Source: JAUQQI01 sp040289115 (GTDB lineage Bacteria > Chloroflexota > Dehalococcoidia > JAUQQI01). From it: a stretch of DNA of 64,000 nucleotides. A program made the position numbers and the translations under genes. Under the pieces are notes generated by a model. That model worked only from the letters and a program-made list of their open reading frames with translations, had not been told where the DNA came from and did not search any database. Location of the stretch: assembly GCA_040289115.1 (NCBI GenBank), contig PSKS01000006.1, positions 1-64,000 of the forward strand, given 5' to 3'. Of the stretch, positions 49,777 through 58,181 are shown one piece after another; the first letter of the stretch is position 1; every line of letters begins with the position of its first letter.

Positions 49777-50291
49777 CCGAAATTCCTCTGCCTGAGCCAG
49801 CTCCGCCAGGCCCGCCGGTGGCTTTCGAAAACCAGCATTTCCGGCGAAAGCTGCTCAGGGCGGACGAGCCGGACCGCCTCGGCGTCGTCGCCGGGTCTCG
49901 GCTGGCCGCCCCTTGCCTGAGCCCGGAAGAAGATTACAACCCCACTCCGGTCGGCGTCAACGAAGGAGCAAACGTCCACAACCGGCCCCAGCTCCACCTC
50001 AAGGCCTGTCTCCTCCCAGGCCTCTCGCCGGGCCGCATCCTGGACGGTCTCGTCCGCGTCCACGTAGCCGGCCGGGAAGGCCCAACCGCCCTGCCCGGGC
50101 TCATACTTGCGCCGGACCAGCACGACCCTATCACCCAGCTCGATAATGCAGGCCGCTACTGGGACCGGGTTTAGATAGTGCACCCGCCCACAGGCCGGGC
50201 AAACCGGGCGCAGTTTCCCCTCAACCAAGGCCTCAGTTAGGGGCGCCCCACACTGGGAGCAAAAGCGCGGAGTCATCGGAGAAGTGAACAA
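49773..50291 (-). CDS. Nudix hydrolase with N-terminal zinc ribbon
   Basis: Pyrophosphohydrolase of 172 residues. The N-terminal ribbon has PRFCSQCGAPL and PVCPACGRVHYLNP, as in NudC-like NADH pyrophosphatases. The Nudix box is GYVDADETVQDAARREAWEE (GX5EX7REUXEE) ending TGLEV. Short architecture plus zinc ribbon fits an ADP-ribose or NAD(H)-type substrate, not proven. M6 (ATG 50276) is an alternative start. Adjacency to cinA suggests a joint role in nucleotide clean-up. Confidence 0.88.
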   Translation of the reverse strand: MFTSPMTPRFCSQCGAPLTEALVEGKLRPVCPACGRVHYLNPVPVAACIIELGDRVVLVRRKYEPGQGGWAFPAGYVDADETVQDAARREAWEETGLEVELGPVVDVCSFVDADRSGVVIFFRAQARGGQPRPGDDAEAVRLVRPEQLSPEMLVFESHRRAWRSWLRQRNFG

Positions 50292-50346
50292 AAGGGCGCA
50301 CTGCGCTTACAGCACGCCCGCAAGGTCGGTGCCGACGGGTTGAGGG

Positions 50347-50703
50347 CTAGCGGCAGCGTCCGGAGTGGACCTTGCCCTGCTCGGTGGAGAATGAGTGGCC
50401 GCAGGCGCAGGTGGAGACGGCGTTCGGGTTGTTGATGGTGAAGCCCGAGCCCATCAGGCCGTCAATGTAGTCAATTTCAGCCCCCTTAAGGTACTGGGCA
50501 CTTAAGGGGTCGATGACCACCTTGAGGCCGTCGGCCTCAACGACGTAATCATCCTCCTCGATGGTGTCGTCAAAGACCATGCCATAGGAGAACCCGGCGC
50601 AGCCCCCGCCGGTGATGAAGATCCGCAAGGCATAATCCTGCTTTGCCTCCTTCTCCAGGAGGCTCCTGACCTTGTTAATGGCATCTGGCGTCAGAGTGAC
50701 CAT
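50347..50703 (-). CDS. erpA: iron-sulfur cluster insertion protein (ErpA/HesB type)
   Basis: A-type Fe-S carrier of 118 residues. The three cluster cysteines are in FITGGGCAGFSYGM and TCACGHSF, with VVEADGLKVVIDP and YIDGLMGSGFTINNPN between them. It hands Fe-S clusters from IscU to apo-proteins. The ATG at 50703 has AGGAGGGG upstream. It lies 39 bp downstream of the cysteine desulfurase gene on the same strand, so they are probably co-expressed. No iscU is seen. Confidence 0.95.
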   Translation of the reverse strand: MVTLTPDAINKVRSLLEKEAKQDYALRIFITGGGCAGFSYGMVFDDTIEEDDYVVEADGLKVVIDPLSAQYLKGAEIDYIDGLMGSGFTINNPNAVSTCACGHSFSTEQGKVHSGRCR

Positions 50704-50742
50704 GTTAGGACCCCTCCTCAAGCCTAGGCGCTGTTAGCATTA

Positions 50743-51924
50743 TTATAGCACACTTCCGGCCGCTAGGGCACCGGCCGCCCGGAGGCGGCCCACCAGGTCC
50801 GGCAAAACCTGCAGCACGTAGTCAACATCCGCATCGGAGTTGGCCGGCCCCAGGGTCAGCCGCAGAGTGCCCCGGGTCCAGGTCGGCCCGAGCCCCATGG
50901 CTACGAGCACATGGGAGGGCTCGGCCGAACCGGTAGTGCAGGCGCTCCCGCTGGAGGCGCAGATTCCGGCCAGGTCAAGCCCGGCCAGCAGCGCCTCGGA
51001 ATCGACCCCCTCGAAGGAGAAGTGGGCGTTGTTAGCCAGCCGCTCCGTCGGGTGACCATTGAGCCTGGAACCCGGCACCCCGGCGAGCACCCCCTCGATT
51101 AAGCGGTCCCGGAGGCGGCGGCAGTGAGCCGCGTGGGCCGGCCGGTTCGCCTCGGCCAGCTCCAGAGCCACCGCCATCCCCACAATGCCGGCCACGTTTT
51201 CGGTCCCGGCCCGGCGGTTGCGCTCCTGGTTGCCGCCCACGATCAGGGGGCTGAAGGGGGTCCCCCGGCGGATGTAAAGCAACCCCACCCCCTTGGGACC
51301 GAAGAACTTGTGGGCCGAAAGGGACAACATGTCCACCCCGAGGCGGCCCACGTCCAGCTCCAGGAGGCCGGCGGCCTGGACGGCATCGGTGTGGACCACC
51401 ACCGTCGGATTTACCCGCTTCACCGCCCGGGCTACCTCTGCCACCGGCTGGATGGTTCCCACCTCGTTGTTAGCGTACATTACCGAGACCAGGATAGTCC
51501 GGTCGGTCACGGCCCGGGCCACGTCATCGGGGTCGACCCGGCCGTGGCTATCCACCGGCACGTAGGTTACCTGGAAGCCCTCCCGCTCCAACTCCTGGCA
51601 AGCGTGGAGGACAGCGTGATGTTCGACGGCCGAGGTAATGATGTGGTTGCCGCATGGCCGGCAGGCCCGGGCCACGCCCCGGATCGCGGTATTATCGGAC
51701 TCACTGCCGCCGCTGGTGAAAACCACCTCCGAGGGGCGGCAGCCCAGAACGGCGGCGATCCGGGCGCGGGCGTCCTCCAGGGCACGCTGAGCCTCCTGGG
51801 CCAGGGCGTGAACCCCGGAGGGGTTCCCGTACTTCTCGGTAAAGTACGGCAGCATCGCCTCCAAAACCCGCGGGTGCACGGGGGTAGTGGCGGCGTGGTC
51901 CAGGTAGATATGGCGGCTTTTCAT
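50743..51924 (-). CDS. iscS: cysteine desulfurase, IscS/NifS type
   Basis: PLP enzyme of 393 residues delivering sulfur from cysteine. Conserved are IYLDHAATTPVHPRVLEAML at the N-terminus, the PLP lysine in SLSAHKFFGPKGVGLLYI and the catalytic Cys in ASSGSACTTGSAEPSHVL. Feature order and length match class I desulfurases (IscS/NifS) rather than SufS. The ATG at 51924 is the first of two genes in this iron-sulfur unit. Confidence 0.96.
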   Translation of the reverse strand: MKSRHIYLDHAATTPVHPRVLEAMLPYFTEKYGNPSGVHALAQEAQRALEDARARIAAVLGCRPSEVVFTSGGSESDNTAIRGVARACRPCGNHIITSAVEHHAVLHACQELEREGFQVTYVPVDSHGRVDPDDVARAVTDRTILVSVMYANNEVGTIQPVAEVARAVKRVNPTVVVHTDAVQAAGLLELDVGRLGVDMLSLSAHKFFGPKGVGLLYIRRGTPFSPLIVGGNQERNRRAGTENVAGIVGMAVALELAEANRPAHAAHCRRLRDRLIEGVLAGVPGSRLNGHPTERLANNAHFSFEGVDSEALLAGLDLAGICASSGSACTTGSAEPSHVLVAMGLGPTWTRGTLRLTLGPANSDADVDYVLQVLPDLVGRLRAAGALAAGSVL

Positions 51925-52436
51925 CCGGGCTCACCAATTCCCAGTATATGGCCGGGAACTGGCGGCGGTCAAACCGGTGTATGGGTTCAACACATCTGGA
52001 ACAGGGGGCACCCTTTCCGGATGCTCGGCTTTAAGATAGCCAATGGGGCGGCCGCTAAAGGCGGCCCGGCAGGGCCGAACGGCGCTCTGGGTAACCTCCC
52101 AGGCCCGCAAACTTGACGACTTTGACATAAACGCTTCGCGTTTATGTCAAATCTGAGATCTACCCTCGGAAGGATGTCCCTTGGTGTTTTTAAGTCAAGG
52201 TCTCGGCTGCCGGCCTGGCTCGGCCGCTGTCTCAAATGTTCCTACACAACCCGGACGGCAGGCTCCCGTGCAGAGCAACCATTAAACCGTATGACCGCAC
52301 GGCCATAAGCTATTACAAACGATTACTCTGTAGCAAGTAGGCGAAAAACAAGCAAGCCCGGGGCGGGTGTCCAGGTTTACCATGTGTGGGCGCGGCCGCG
52401 CCGGCCCAAGCCGAGCTGAGACCGAAAATCGGGCCC
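51925..52436. other. intergenic stretch upstream of iscS and downstream of the broken regulator gene
   Basis: 512 bp without a convincing gene. It contains the 14-bp inverted repeat at 52121-52151. I see no tRNA, transposase or riboswitch. The rest looks like leader and decayed DNA between the iscS start and the response-regulator stop. Confidence 0.4.
52121..52151. repeat. 14-bp perfect inverted repeat with 3-nt loop
   Basis: TTTGACATAAACGC (52121-52134) and its exact complement GCGTTTATGTCAAA (52138-52151), loop TTC. Both arms contain TTGACA. No T-run follows, so an operator-like palindrome fits better than a terminator. It lies 197 bp upstream of the iscS start (minus strand) and 286 bp beyond the broken regulator's 3' end. 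Confidence 0.5.
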
Positions 52437-53181
52437 CTAAAAGGGTCCTTTGATTTCTAGGGCCCAGGACCTGGGCCCTCGGGTGTCCTTCGCCTCATTA
52501 AGACACTTGAGTCGGTAACCCACACCCGAAATGCCTGTAATTTCGATGCCCGCCGTTAGCCCCAACTGCTGGAGTTTCGCCCGGATGTGGCTGATGTGGG
52601 TCCTCAAAAGGCCGCTGTCGTTTTCGTTGTAGCCCCAGCTGTACTCAACCAGCCGGGAGACGCTCACCACCCGGCCCTCGTTAATGGCCAGAATATGCAG
52701 AAGCTTAAATTCCGTCGGCGTAAGCCGCACGCTCCGGTTACCCACCCCCAACTCGTGGGAATCCAGGTCAAGGCTGGCCTCCCCCAACCACAACACCCGC
52801 CCCGGGCTCGCATTCGAGGCCAGCCCGCCCCGCCGGGTAACGGCCCGAATGCGAGCCGTGAGCTGCCGAGGACTGAAAGGCTTGGTGATAAAATCATCGG
52901 CCCCAAGGTTAAAAGCCTTAAGGATGGTTTCCTCGTCATTCAGGACCGTGAGAACGATAACGGGTATATTATTCCGCCTCCCGAATTCGCTTGAGCACCT
53001 CCAGCCCGTTTCCTTGCTGCAGCCGGATCTCCAGCAGAACTACATCGGGCCGGCTAGCCTTGAACCGCTGGACGGCCTGCTGCCCGTCGACGGCAATCTG
53101 AACGTTGAAGCCTTCCCGCCGCAGGGCGTAGCCGATAACGTCCACGAGGTCAACATCGTCGTCAATGACCAGCACCTTCAT
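52437..53181 (-). pseudogene. OmpR-type response regulator, frameshifted and with Glu at the acceptor site
   Basis: The N-terminal part (53181 to 52969) reads MKVLVIDDDVDLVDVIGYAL and a receiver core with VVLLEIRLQQGNGLEVLKR. Glu stands where the phospho-acceptor Asp should be. The frame then breaks after RIREAE. After a single-base shift near 52974 it continues as NNIPVIVLTVLNDEETILKA and ADDFITKPFSPRQLTARI to the winged helix LTPTEFKLLHILAINEGRVV and SHIRAKLQQLG. The intact length would be about 248 residues. The cause may be decay or an assembly error. The kinase remnant ends 4 bp upstream of its start. Confidence 0.8.
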
Positions 53182-53186
53182 ACTTT

Positions 53187-53913
53187 ACTCCTCACCATCG
53201 AAGTCTTCCGCCACCAGTCCTACCCGGAAGGTGGTGTAACTCCCCCGTCCCACCGTCGTCCCAACCTCGCCCCCCGTGAAGGGCGGCCAGCAGGCGAACT
53301 ACCTGAAGCCCGAGGCCCATCCGCTCCCAAGGTTCGGCTTCCGGTGAACCTTCCGGTTCGGTCCCGGGCTAGCCCCCTGGTCGGTTATGCTCAGTCCGAC
53401 CCGGCCGCGGCATTTTGCGAGCTCCACTACGATGACGTTCCCCGGCGGCTCGTGGTGGGTCGCGTTGCTTAGAAGGTTCAGCAAGGATGTGCCTGAGCCA
53501 CCGGGCATCCCCAACCACCTGCGGGGGCGGCTTCGAACAGCGGAACTTGACCTAATGACTCCCGCGCCGAGGGGAGAGACCAACCAAATGGCGGTCTGAA
53601 CCCAGTCGCCGGCAACAAGCGGCTGGAGGGCAAAGTTGGGCTGCAGAAGGGCGCAAGCGGCAAGGAAGTCGGTCAACCTTTCCAGCCAACGAATGCCATC
53701 ATAGACCGTACTTATAGACAACGTCTGGGGGTTCAAACCCGGCGGGTTCGGCCAGCAGTTCGGTGGCCGCCTTTAGGGTGCTGAGAACTCCGTGCATATC
53801 GTGGGCCAGGGCGACGAAAAGGTCGAGGACCAGGGTTGCAGCCACTCGGACCGGGTGCCCGCACCCCTATCCGCCTGGGCCCGGCGAGGTTAGAATATGT
53901 GGTCAACGACACC
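53187..53913 (-). pseudogene. histidine kinase remnant with several frameshifts
   Basis: A GGAGGAGG site and TTG near 53911 lead to an H-box, FVALAHDMHGVLSTLKAATE. This is followed in other frames by a dimerisation segment (GIRWLERLTDFLAACALLQP), QVVGDARWLRHIL, the N-box LNLLSNATHHEPPGNVIVVE, SITDQG, MGLGLQVVRLLAALHGG and SYTTFRVGLVAEDF up to the stop just before the regulator start. At least four frame changes are needed, one at a run of six G. This was a small cytoplasmic HisKA/HATPase kinase. Several shifts in one gene favour decay over chance sequencing errors, but the homopolymer site is suspicious. Confidence 0.75.
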
Positions 53914-54134
53914 TCCTCCGTGACAAGTTAAAGTTAATTGACCCGCTCGGAAATTGCGATTGTAGTAAAGTAAGACTTCGCAGGCTCGGCTCGAAGCGTG
54001 CCTTAAGCGGTTACAGGTCTCGCACCAATCCGCTTGGGGCCTGCCAGGGGGTGCCCGCTGGGCCCTTTAAAACTTTTTCCGCATCACTTATATAGGATTT
54101 TCGCAAATAAGTCAATAGCAATCCACCGAGCGGT

Positions 54135-54164
54135 TTGACAGGGATTCCCCGCCTCGAATAGAAT
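54135..54164 (+). promoter_or_regulatory. promoter of the trm112-his operon
   Basis: TTGACA (54135-54140) and TAGAAT (54159-54164) separated by 18 bp, close to consensus. The predicted start near 54171 is 28 bp before the first gene of the run. Confidence 0.7.
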
Positions 54165-54198
54165 CCGTCTGTAGACAACCCGGTGAGAGGGCCGGCCG

Positions 54199-54378
54199 AT
54201 GAAGCGTGACCTTATGGAAATCCTCGCCTGCCCGGTGTGTAAGGGCGACCTGGAGCTCAGGGTGGAGCAGGAGGACGAAAAGGAGGTTATTAAAGGTTCC
54301 CTTTACTGCAAAAACTGCAACGAAACCTACCCCATCGAGGACGGCATTCCAAACCTCCTGCCCCCGAACCTGCGCTGA
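54199..54378 (+). CDS. Trm112/UPF0434 family protein
   Basis: 59-residue protein MKRDLMEILACPVCKGDLEL followed by LYCKNCNETYPIEDGIPNLL. This is the Trm112-like zinc-ribbon fold with a C-x2-C pair at each end. In eukaryotes Trm112 activates methyltransferases; the bacterial UPF0434 role is unclear. It starts the promoter-led run that continues into the histidine genes, with a small membrane protein between. Confidence 0.85.
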   Translation: MKRDLMEILACPVCKGDLELRVEQEDEKEVIKGSLYCKNCNETYPIEDGIPNLLPPNLR

Positions 54379-54390
54379 GGTGGCGTTCGC

Positions 54391-54636
54391 ATGCAAGGGT
54401 CCAGGGTTGTCGGGGCCGCCCTGGTCATCCTGGCCGTCGTCGTGGCCACCCTATATATCTGGGGGCTCACCCTCCAGAGCTACTGGGCCCTGGCGGCCGT
54501 GGTCACCGTCGGTCTTTTCGCCGTCCTGGGTTTGATGGTCTGGGTCGGCATCACCCTGCTCACGGCCAAAATCGAGCTTCCGGAGCCGGCCAAGCCCGAG
54601 GCGAACCGGGGGCCGGCCTCCGGTTCGGAACATTAG
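54391..54636 (+). CDS. small two-helix membrane protein
   Basis: 81 residues with two hydrophobic helices (VVGAALVILAVVVATLYIWG and ALAAVVTVGLFAVLGLMVWV) and a polar tail ending EANRGPASGSEH. No family is recognised. It begins 12 bp after the Trm112-like gene and 26 bp before hisZ, so it is part of the same transcript. Confidence 0.6.
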   Translation: MQGSRVVGAALVILAVVVATLYIWGLTLQSYWALAAVVTVGLFAVLGLMVWVGITLLTAKIELPEPAKPEANRGPASGSEH

Positions 54637-54662
54637 GGCCCGAAGCCTGTTCCGATATCCCG

Positions 54663-55811
54663 ATGGTATCCGCCGATTGGTTGCCCACTCAGTTTAAGCG
54701 GCGCCGGGCCCTTGAAGACCGGCTTGCGGCCGTCTTCGAGGGGGCCGGTTACCTGGGCATCGACGTCCCCATCGTCGAGCCGGCCGAACTTTACTTGCGC
54801 AAGTTTGGGGGCCAGGCCCTGGCCCGAATCGTCACCTTCACCGATGGGACCGGCCGGCGGTTCTCCGTCCGGCCCGAGTTTACGGCCTCCGTCGTCCGCA
54901 TCCTGACGGAGCGGTTGCCGGGTTTGCCCATACGCTGGTACTACTCCGGACCTGTCCTTCGCCTGGGTCCCGACGGCCGGGCAGCCCAGTTTCATCAGGC
55001 CGGGGTCGAGCTTATCGGGGTGAGCGAACCCGAGGGCGACGCTGAGGTTCTCGGGCTGACCGGTCAGGCCCTGGCCGAAGTTGGGGTTCTGGGCTTTGAA
55101 CTTAAGCTTAACCACCTGGGCATCATTCTGGGCCTCCTCGACCGGCTCGGCCTTTCGGAACCCTTAAGCACGCTTGTTATCGCGGGCCTGAATGAGGTGA
55201 CGGCCGGCAATCTGCCGCCAGAACTGCGCCGTTACTTAGAAGAGCTAACGGAGACTGAAGAATCCGACGGCCTCAGAGACCTGCTGGCCGCCGTCGGCCC
55301 GGACGGAGCCCGGAGGCTGGTCCTTTCGGTGCTGAAAAATATTGCCGCCCCGGGCCGGACCGGCCGCCGGGACCTGGAGGCCATCGCCGACCGGCTGGTC
55401 CGGCGGCTCCACTTGGCCGACGAGCTTGCCGCCCTCGAAACGGCCATCGAGTTTGCCCGCCGGCTCCAACCCCTGCGGGGTCCGGCCACCGAGGTTTTGC
55501 CGGCCGCCCGGAACCTACTGGCCGAGTACGGCCTTGAGCCGGGGCCTTTAGACCGACTGTGGGAGCTCACGGTCCGGCTCGGTCCCGTCCTCGCCGACCG
55601 AGGCCGGGTGGTCCTGGACCTGGGGTTTGGCCGGGGACTGGGCTACTATTCCGGCCTGATTTTCGAGGCCGTCCTCCCCGGCACCCCGGAGGTGCAGCTC
55701 GGGGGCGGAGGCCGCTACGACGGCCTCATCGCCGAGCTTGGCGGACCGCCCGTCCCGGCCATTGGCTTCAGTTTGACCCTTGAGCACCTCATTTCCGTCA
55801 GTGGACCCTAG
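54663..55811 (+). CDS. hisZ: ATP phosphoribosyltransferase regulatory subunit HisZ
   Basis: HisS-like paralogue of 382 residues with no anticodon domain. It shows VRPEFTASVVRIL, IRWYYSGPVLRLGPDGRAAQ, FHQAGVELIGVSEPEGDAEV and the closing GLGYYSGLIFEAVL, GGGGRYDGLIAELGGPPVPA. It lacks the full class II catalytic set, so it would be an allosteric subunit of HisG. The true HisS is elsewhere (5259-6521). It is followed 5 bp later by a long HisG, which normally does not need HisZ. Confidence 0.9.
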   Translation: MVSADWLPTQFKRRRALEDRLAAVFEGAGYLGIDVPIVEPAELYLRKFGGQALARIVTFTDGTGRRFSVRPEFTASVVRILTERLPGLPIRWYYSGPVLRLGPDGRAAQFHQAGVELIGVSEPEGDAEVLGLTGQALAEVGVLGFELKLNHLGIILGLLDRLGLSEPLSTLVIAGLNEVTAGNLPPELRRYLEELTETEESDGLRDLLAAVGPDGARRLVLSVLKNIAAPGRTGRRDLEAIADRLVRRLHLADELAALETAIEFARRLQPLRGPATEVLPAARNLLAEYGLEPGPLDRLWELTVRLGPVLADRGRVVLDLGFGRGLGYYSGLIFEAVLPGTPEVQLGGGGRYDGLIAELGGPPVPAIGFSLTLEHLISVSGP

Positions 55812-55816
55812 AAACC

Positions 55817-56827
55817 GTGGAATCGGTCCGACTGGTCATCCCCTCTAAGGGTGAACTGGAAGAGCCGACTTTGAGCTTTCTGGCCGAGGCTGGCCTGGCG
55901 GTTGACCGGGTCAGCCCGAGGCAGTATGTGGCGAAGATCGGGGCGGTGGAAGGGCTAGAAGTGCTATTCCAGCGGGCCTGGGACATCCCCGAAAAGGTGG
56001 CCTCCGGGACGGCCGACCTGGGCATCACCGGCTACGACGTGGTGGCCGAGCAGGCGGCCGACACCCCAGACCTAGTGGTGGCGATGCCCAACCTGGGCTA
56101 CGGCCGGGGCGACCTGGTGGTCGCCGTTCCCGACGTCTGGGTCGACGTCAGGTCCATGCGGGACCTGGCCGAGGTGGCCGTGGAGTTCAGGGCCCGGGGG
56201 CAGGTTCTCAGGGTGGTAACCCGCTACCCCCGGCTCACCCAGCGGTTCTTGCTGGCCAACGGCATCGGCCACTTCACCCTTGTGGCAGCCCAGGGGGCCA
56301 TCGAGGCCGCCCCGGCTATCGGCTACGGCGACATCGTCGCCGACCTGACCAGCTCCGGTACGACCCTGCGGGAGAACCACCTTAAAACCATCGCCGGGGG
56401 CACCATCCTCCGGACTGAGGCCTGCCTGATCGCCAATCGGCGGCGGCTCAAGGCCAATCCCGACCGCCTGGAGGTTGTCCGGCGGTTCCTGGAGCTCATC
56501 GAGGCCCGCCTCCGGGCGGCGGGATTCTATTCGGTCACCGGCAACGTACCGGGGGACTCGGCCGAGTCGGTAGCCCAGGCCGTCATCAGCCGGCCGGAGC
56601 TTTCCGGAATCGAGGGTCCGACGGTCTCGCCCGTTTACAGCAAATCGGGCCCCGTCAATGGCTGGTACGCGGTGACGGTAGTGGTGCCGGTGCGGCAGAT
56701 GCAGGCGGCGGTGGACCACCTGCGGCGGCTGGGGGGAAGCGGTATCACCGTAATCCCGATAAAATATGTATTTGAGCCCGGCTGTGAAGCCTTTGAGCGG
56801 CTGACCAAAACCCTCGCTCAGGACTGA
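55817..56827 (+). CDS. hisG: ATP phosphoribosyltransferase, long form
   Basis: First enzyme of histidine synthesis, 336 residues. The catalytic domain has RLVIPSKGELEEPTLSFLAE, GTADLGITGYDVVAEQ and the PRPP loop DIVADLTSSGTTLRENHLK (about 172-190). After about residue 240 it continues into a regulatory domain, EGPTVSPVYSKSGPVNGWYA and VVPVRQMQAAVDHLRRLGGS to VIPIKYVF. The presence of this C-terminal domain marks the long form, which usually feeds back on histidine alone. The first codon (GTG 55817) follows the hisZ stop. Confidence 0.93.
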   Translation: MESVRLVIPSKGELEEPTLSFLAEAGLAVDRVSPRQYVAKIGAVEGLEVLFQRAWDIPEKVASGTADLGITGYDVVAEQAADTPDLVVAMPNLGYGRGDLVVAVPDVWVDVRSMRDLAEVAVEFRARGQVLRVVTRYPRLTQRFLLANGIGHFTLVAAQGAIEAAPAIGYGDIVADLTSSGTTLRENHLKTIAGGTILRTEACLIANRRRLKANPDRLEVVRRFLELIEARLRAAGFYSVTGNVPGDSAESVAQAVISRPELSGIEGPTVSPVYSKSGPVNGWYAVTVVVPVRQMQAAVDHLRRLGGSGITVIPIKYVFEPGCEAFERLTKTLAQD

Positions 56828-56831
56828 CCCG

Positions 56832-58181
56832 ATGACGACCCTCCGAATTTACACCGCCGAAGAAGCCAGGCAGACCGTCCTGCGGCGCCGGCCCCCGGCC
56901 GATGAGGCCCCACCCCCCGCCGTGGCCGGCCGTATCCGGGAAGTGTTTGGCCAAGATTTGGGGCCGGCTGAGGTCGTTCGGCGCATCGTTGATGCCGTCC
57001 GACGGGAAGGCGACGCCGCCATTCGGCGGTTTACCGAGCTTCTCGACGGCTACCGGCCGGAAGCCCTGGAAGTTTCGGCCGCTGAGGTCCGGGCTGCCGC
57101 CGAGGGCCTCGAGCCCCAGCTAGTCGAAGGCCTTAAGCTTGCGGCCGAAAGGGTCCGGGCGTTCCACCAGCGCCAGGTCCGCACCGGCTGGGTCGACTTC
57201 GCCGCCGGCCTCGGGCAGCTCATCCGGCCCCTCGACCGGGTTGGGGTCTATGTACCCGGCGGCCAAGGCCGGTACCCCTCCACGGTTTTGATGACGGTTA
57301 TTCCTGCCAAAGTGGCCGGCGTAAAAGAGGTCATCGTTTGCACCCCACCCGGGCCCGACGGCCGGGTGGCGCCGGTGGTGCTGGCGGCCTGCGCCTTGGC
57401 CGGCGCCGACCGGGTCTTCCGGGTCGGGGGCGCCCAGGCGATTGCGGCCATGGCCTTCGGGACCGAGTCGATCCCGGCCGTGGACAAAATCGTCGGACCT
57501 GGCGGCCTCTTCGTCACCCTGGCCAAGCAGGCCCTTTACGGTCAGGTGGGAATCGACCTGCTGGCCGGTCCCAGCGAGGCCCTGGCCATCGCCGACCGGT
57601 TCGCCGACCCGGAGGTGTGCGCCGCCGACCTGATCGCCCAGGCCGAGCACGACCCCCTGGCCACCTCGGTTTTGGTCACCGATTCGGCCGAGCTGGCCCG
57701 GGCGGTCCAGGCCGCCGTGGAGCGCCGGTTGGACCGGCTCCCCAACGCCGAGACGGCCCGGGCCAGCCTGGCGCGACGGGGGGGCATCATCCTAGTAGAA
57801 GACCTGGAGGCGGCTTTGGAGCTGGCCAATGAGTTCGGTCCAGAGCACCTGGAGCTGGCCGTCCGGGACCCGTGGTCCCTCTTGGGAAAGGTCCGCAACT
57901 GCGGCGCGGTCTTCCTGGGGGAAAGCGCCCCCCACGTGGCCGGGGACTACGTGGCCGGGCCCTCCCATGTCCTGCCCACCGGCGGGACGGCCCGCTGGGC
58001 CTCGGGCCTACGAACGGAGGACTTTTACAAGGTCATCAGCGTGGTGGCCATCGACCGGCTGACTCTGGCGGAGGTCGGGCCGGCGGCGGTGGCCATCGCC
58101 CGGGCCGAGGGCTTCGAGGCCCACGCCCAATCGGTGGAAATTCGGCTCAAGGAGGCACCTCATGAGGCAGCTTCGGGCTAA
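56832..58181 (+). CDS. hisD: histidinol dehydrogenase
   Basis: Zinc-dependent dehydrogenase of 449 residues catalysing the last two steps of histidine synthesis. It shows LIRPLDRVGVYVPGGQGRYP, IVGPGGLFVTLAKQALYGQV, IDLLAGPSEALAIADRFADP and AADLIAQAEHDPLATSVLVT (zinc-site residues), NEFGPEHLELAVRDPWSLLG and VAGPSHVLPTGGTARWASGL. Length and order match HisD. It begins 4 bp after hisG; its 3' end overlaps hisC by 20 bp. Confidence 0.97.
   Translation: MTTLRIYTAEEARQTVLRRRPPADEAPPPAVAGRIREVFGQDLGPAEVVRRIVDAVRREGDAAIRRFTELLDGYRPEALEVSAAEVRAAAEGLEPQLVEGLKLAAERVRAFHQRQVRTGWVDFAAGLGQLIRPLDRVGVYVPGGQGRYPSTVLMTVIPAKVAGVKEVIVCTPPGPDGRVAPVVLAACALAGADRVFRVGGAQAIAAMAFGTESIPAVDKIVGPGGLFVTLAKQALYGQVGIDLLAGPSEALAIADRFADPEVCAADLIAQAEHDPLATSVLVTDSAELARAVQAAVERRLDRLPNAETARASLARRGGIILVEDLEAALELANEFGPEHLELAVRDPWSLLGKVRNCGAVFLGESAPHVAGDYVAGPSHVLPTGGTARWASGLRTEDFYKVISVVAIDRLTLAEVGPAAVAIARAEGFEAHAQSVEIRLKEAPHEAASG

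Noticed and set aside
52121..52151. Palindrome as intrinsic terminator
   Set aside because: No T-run on either strand after the stem.
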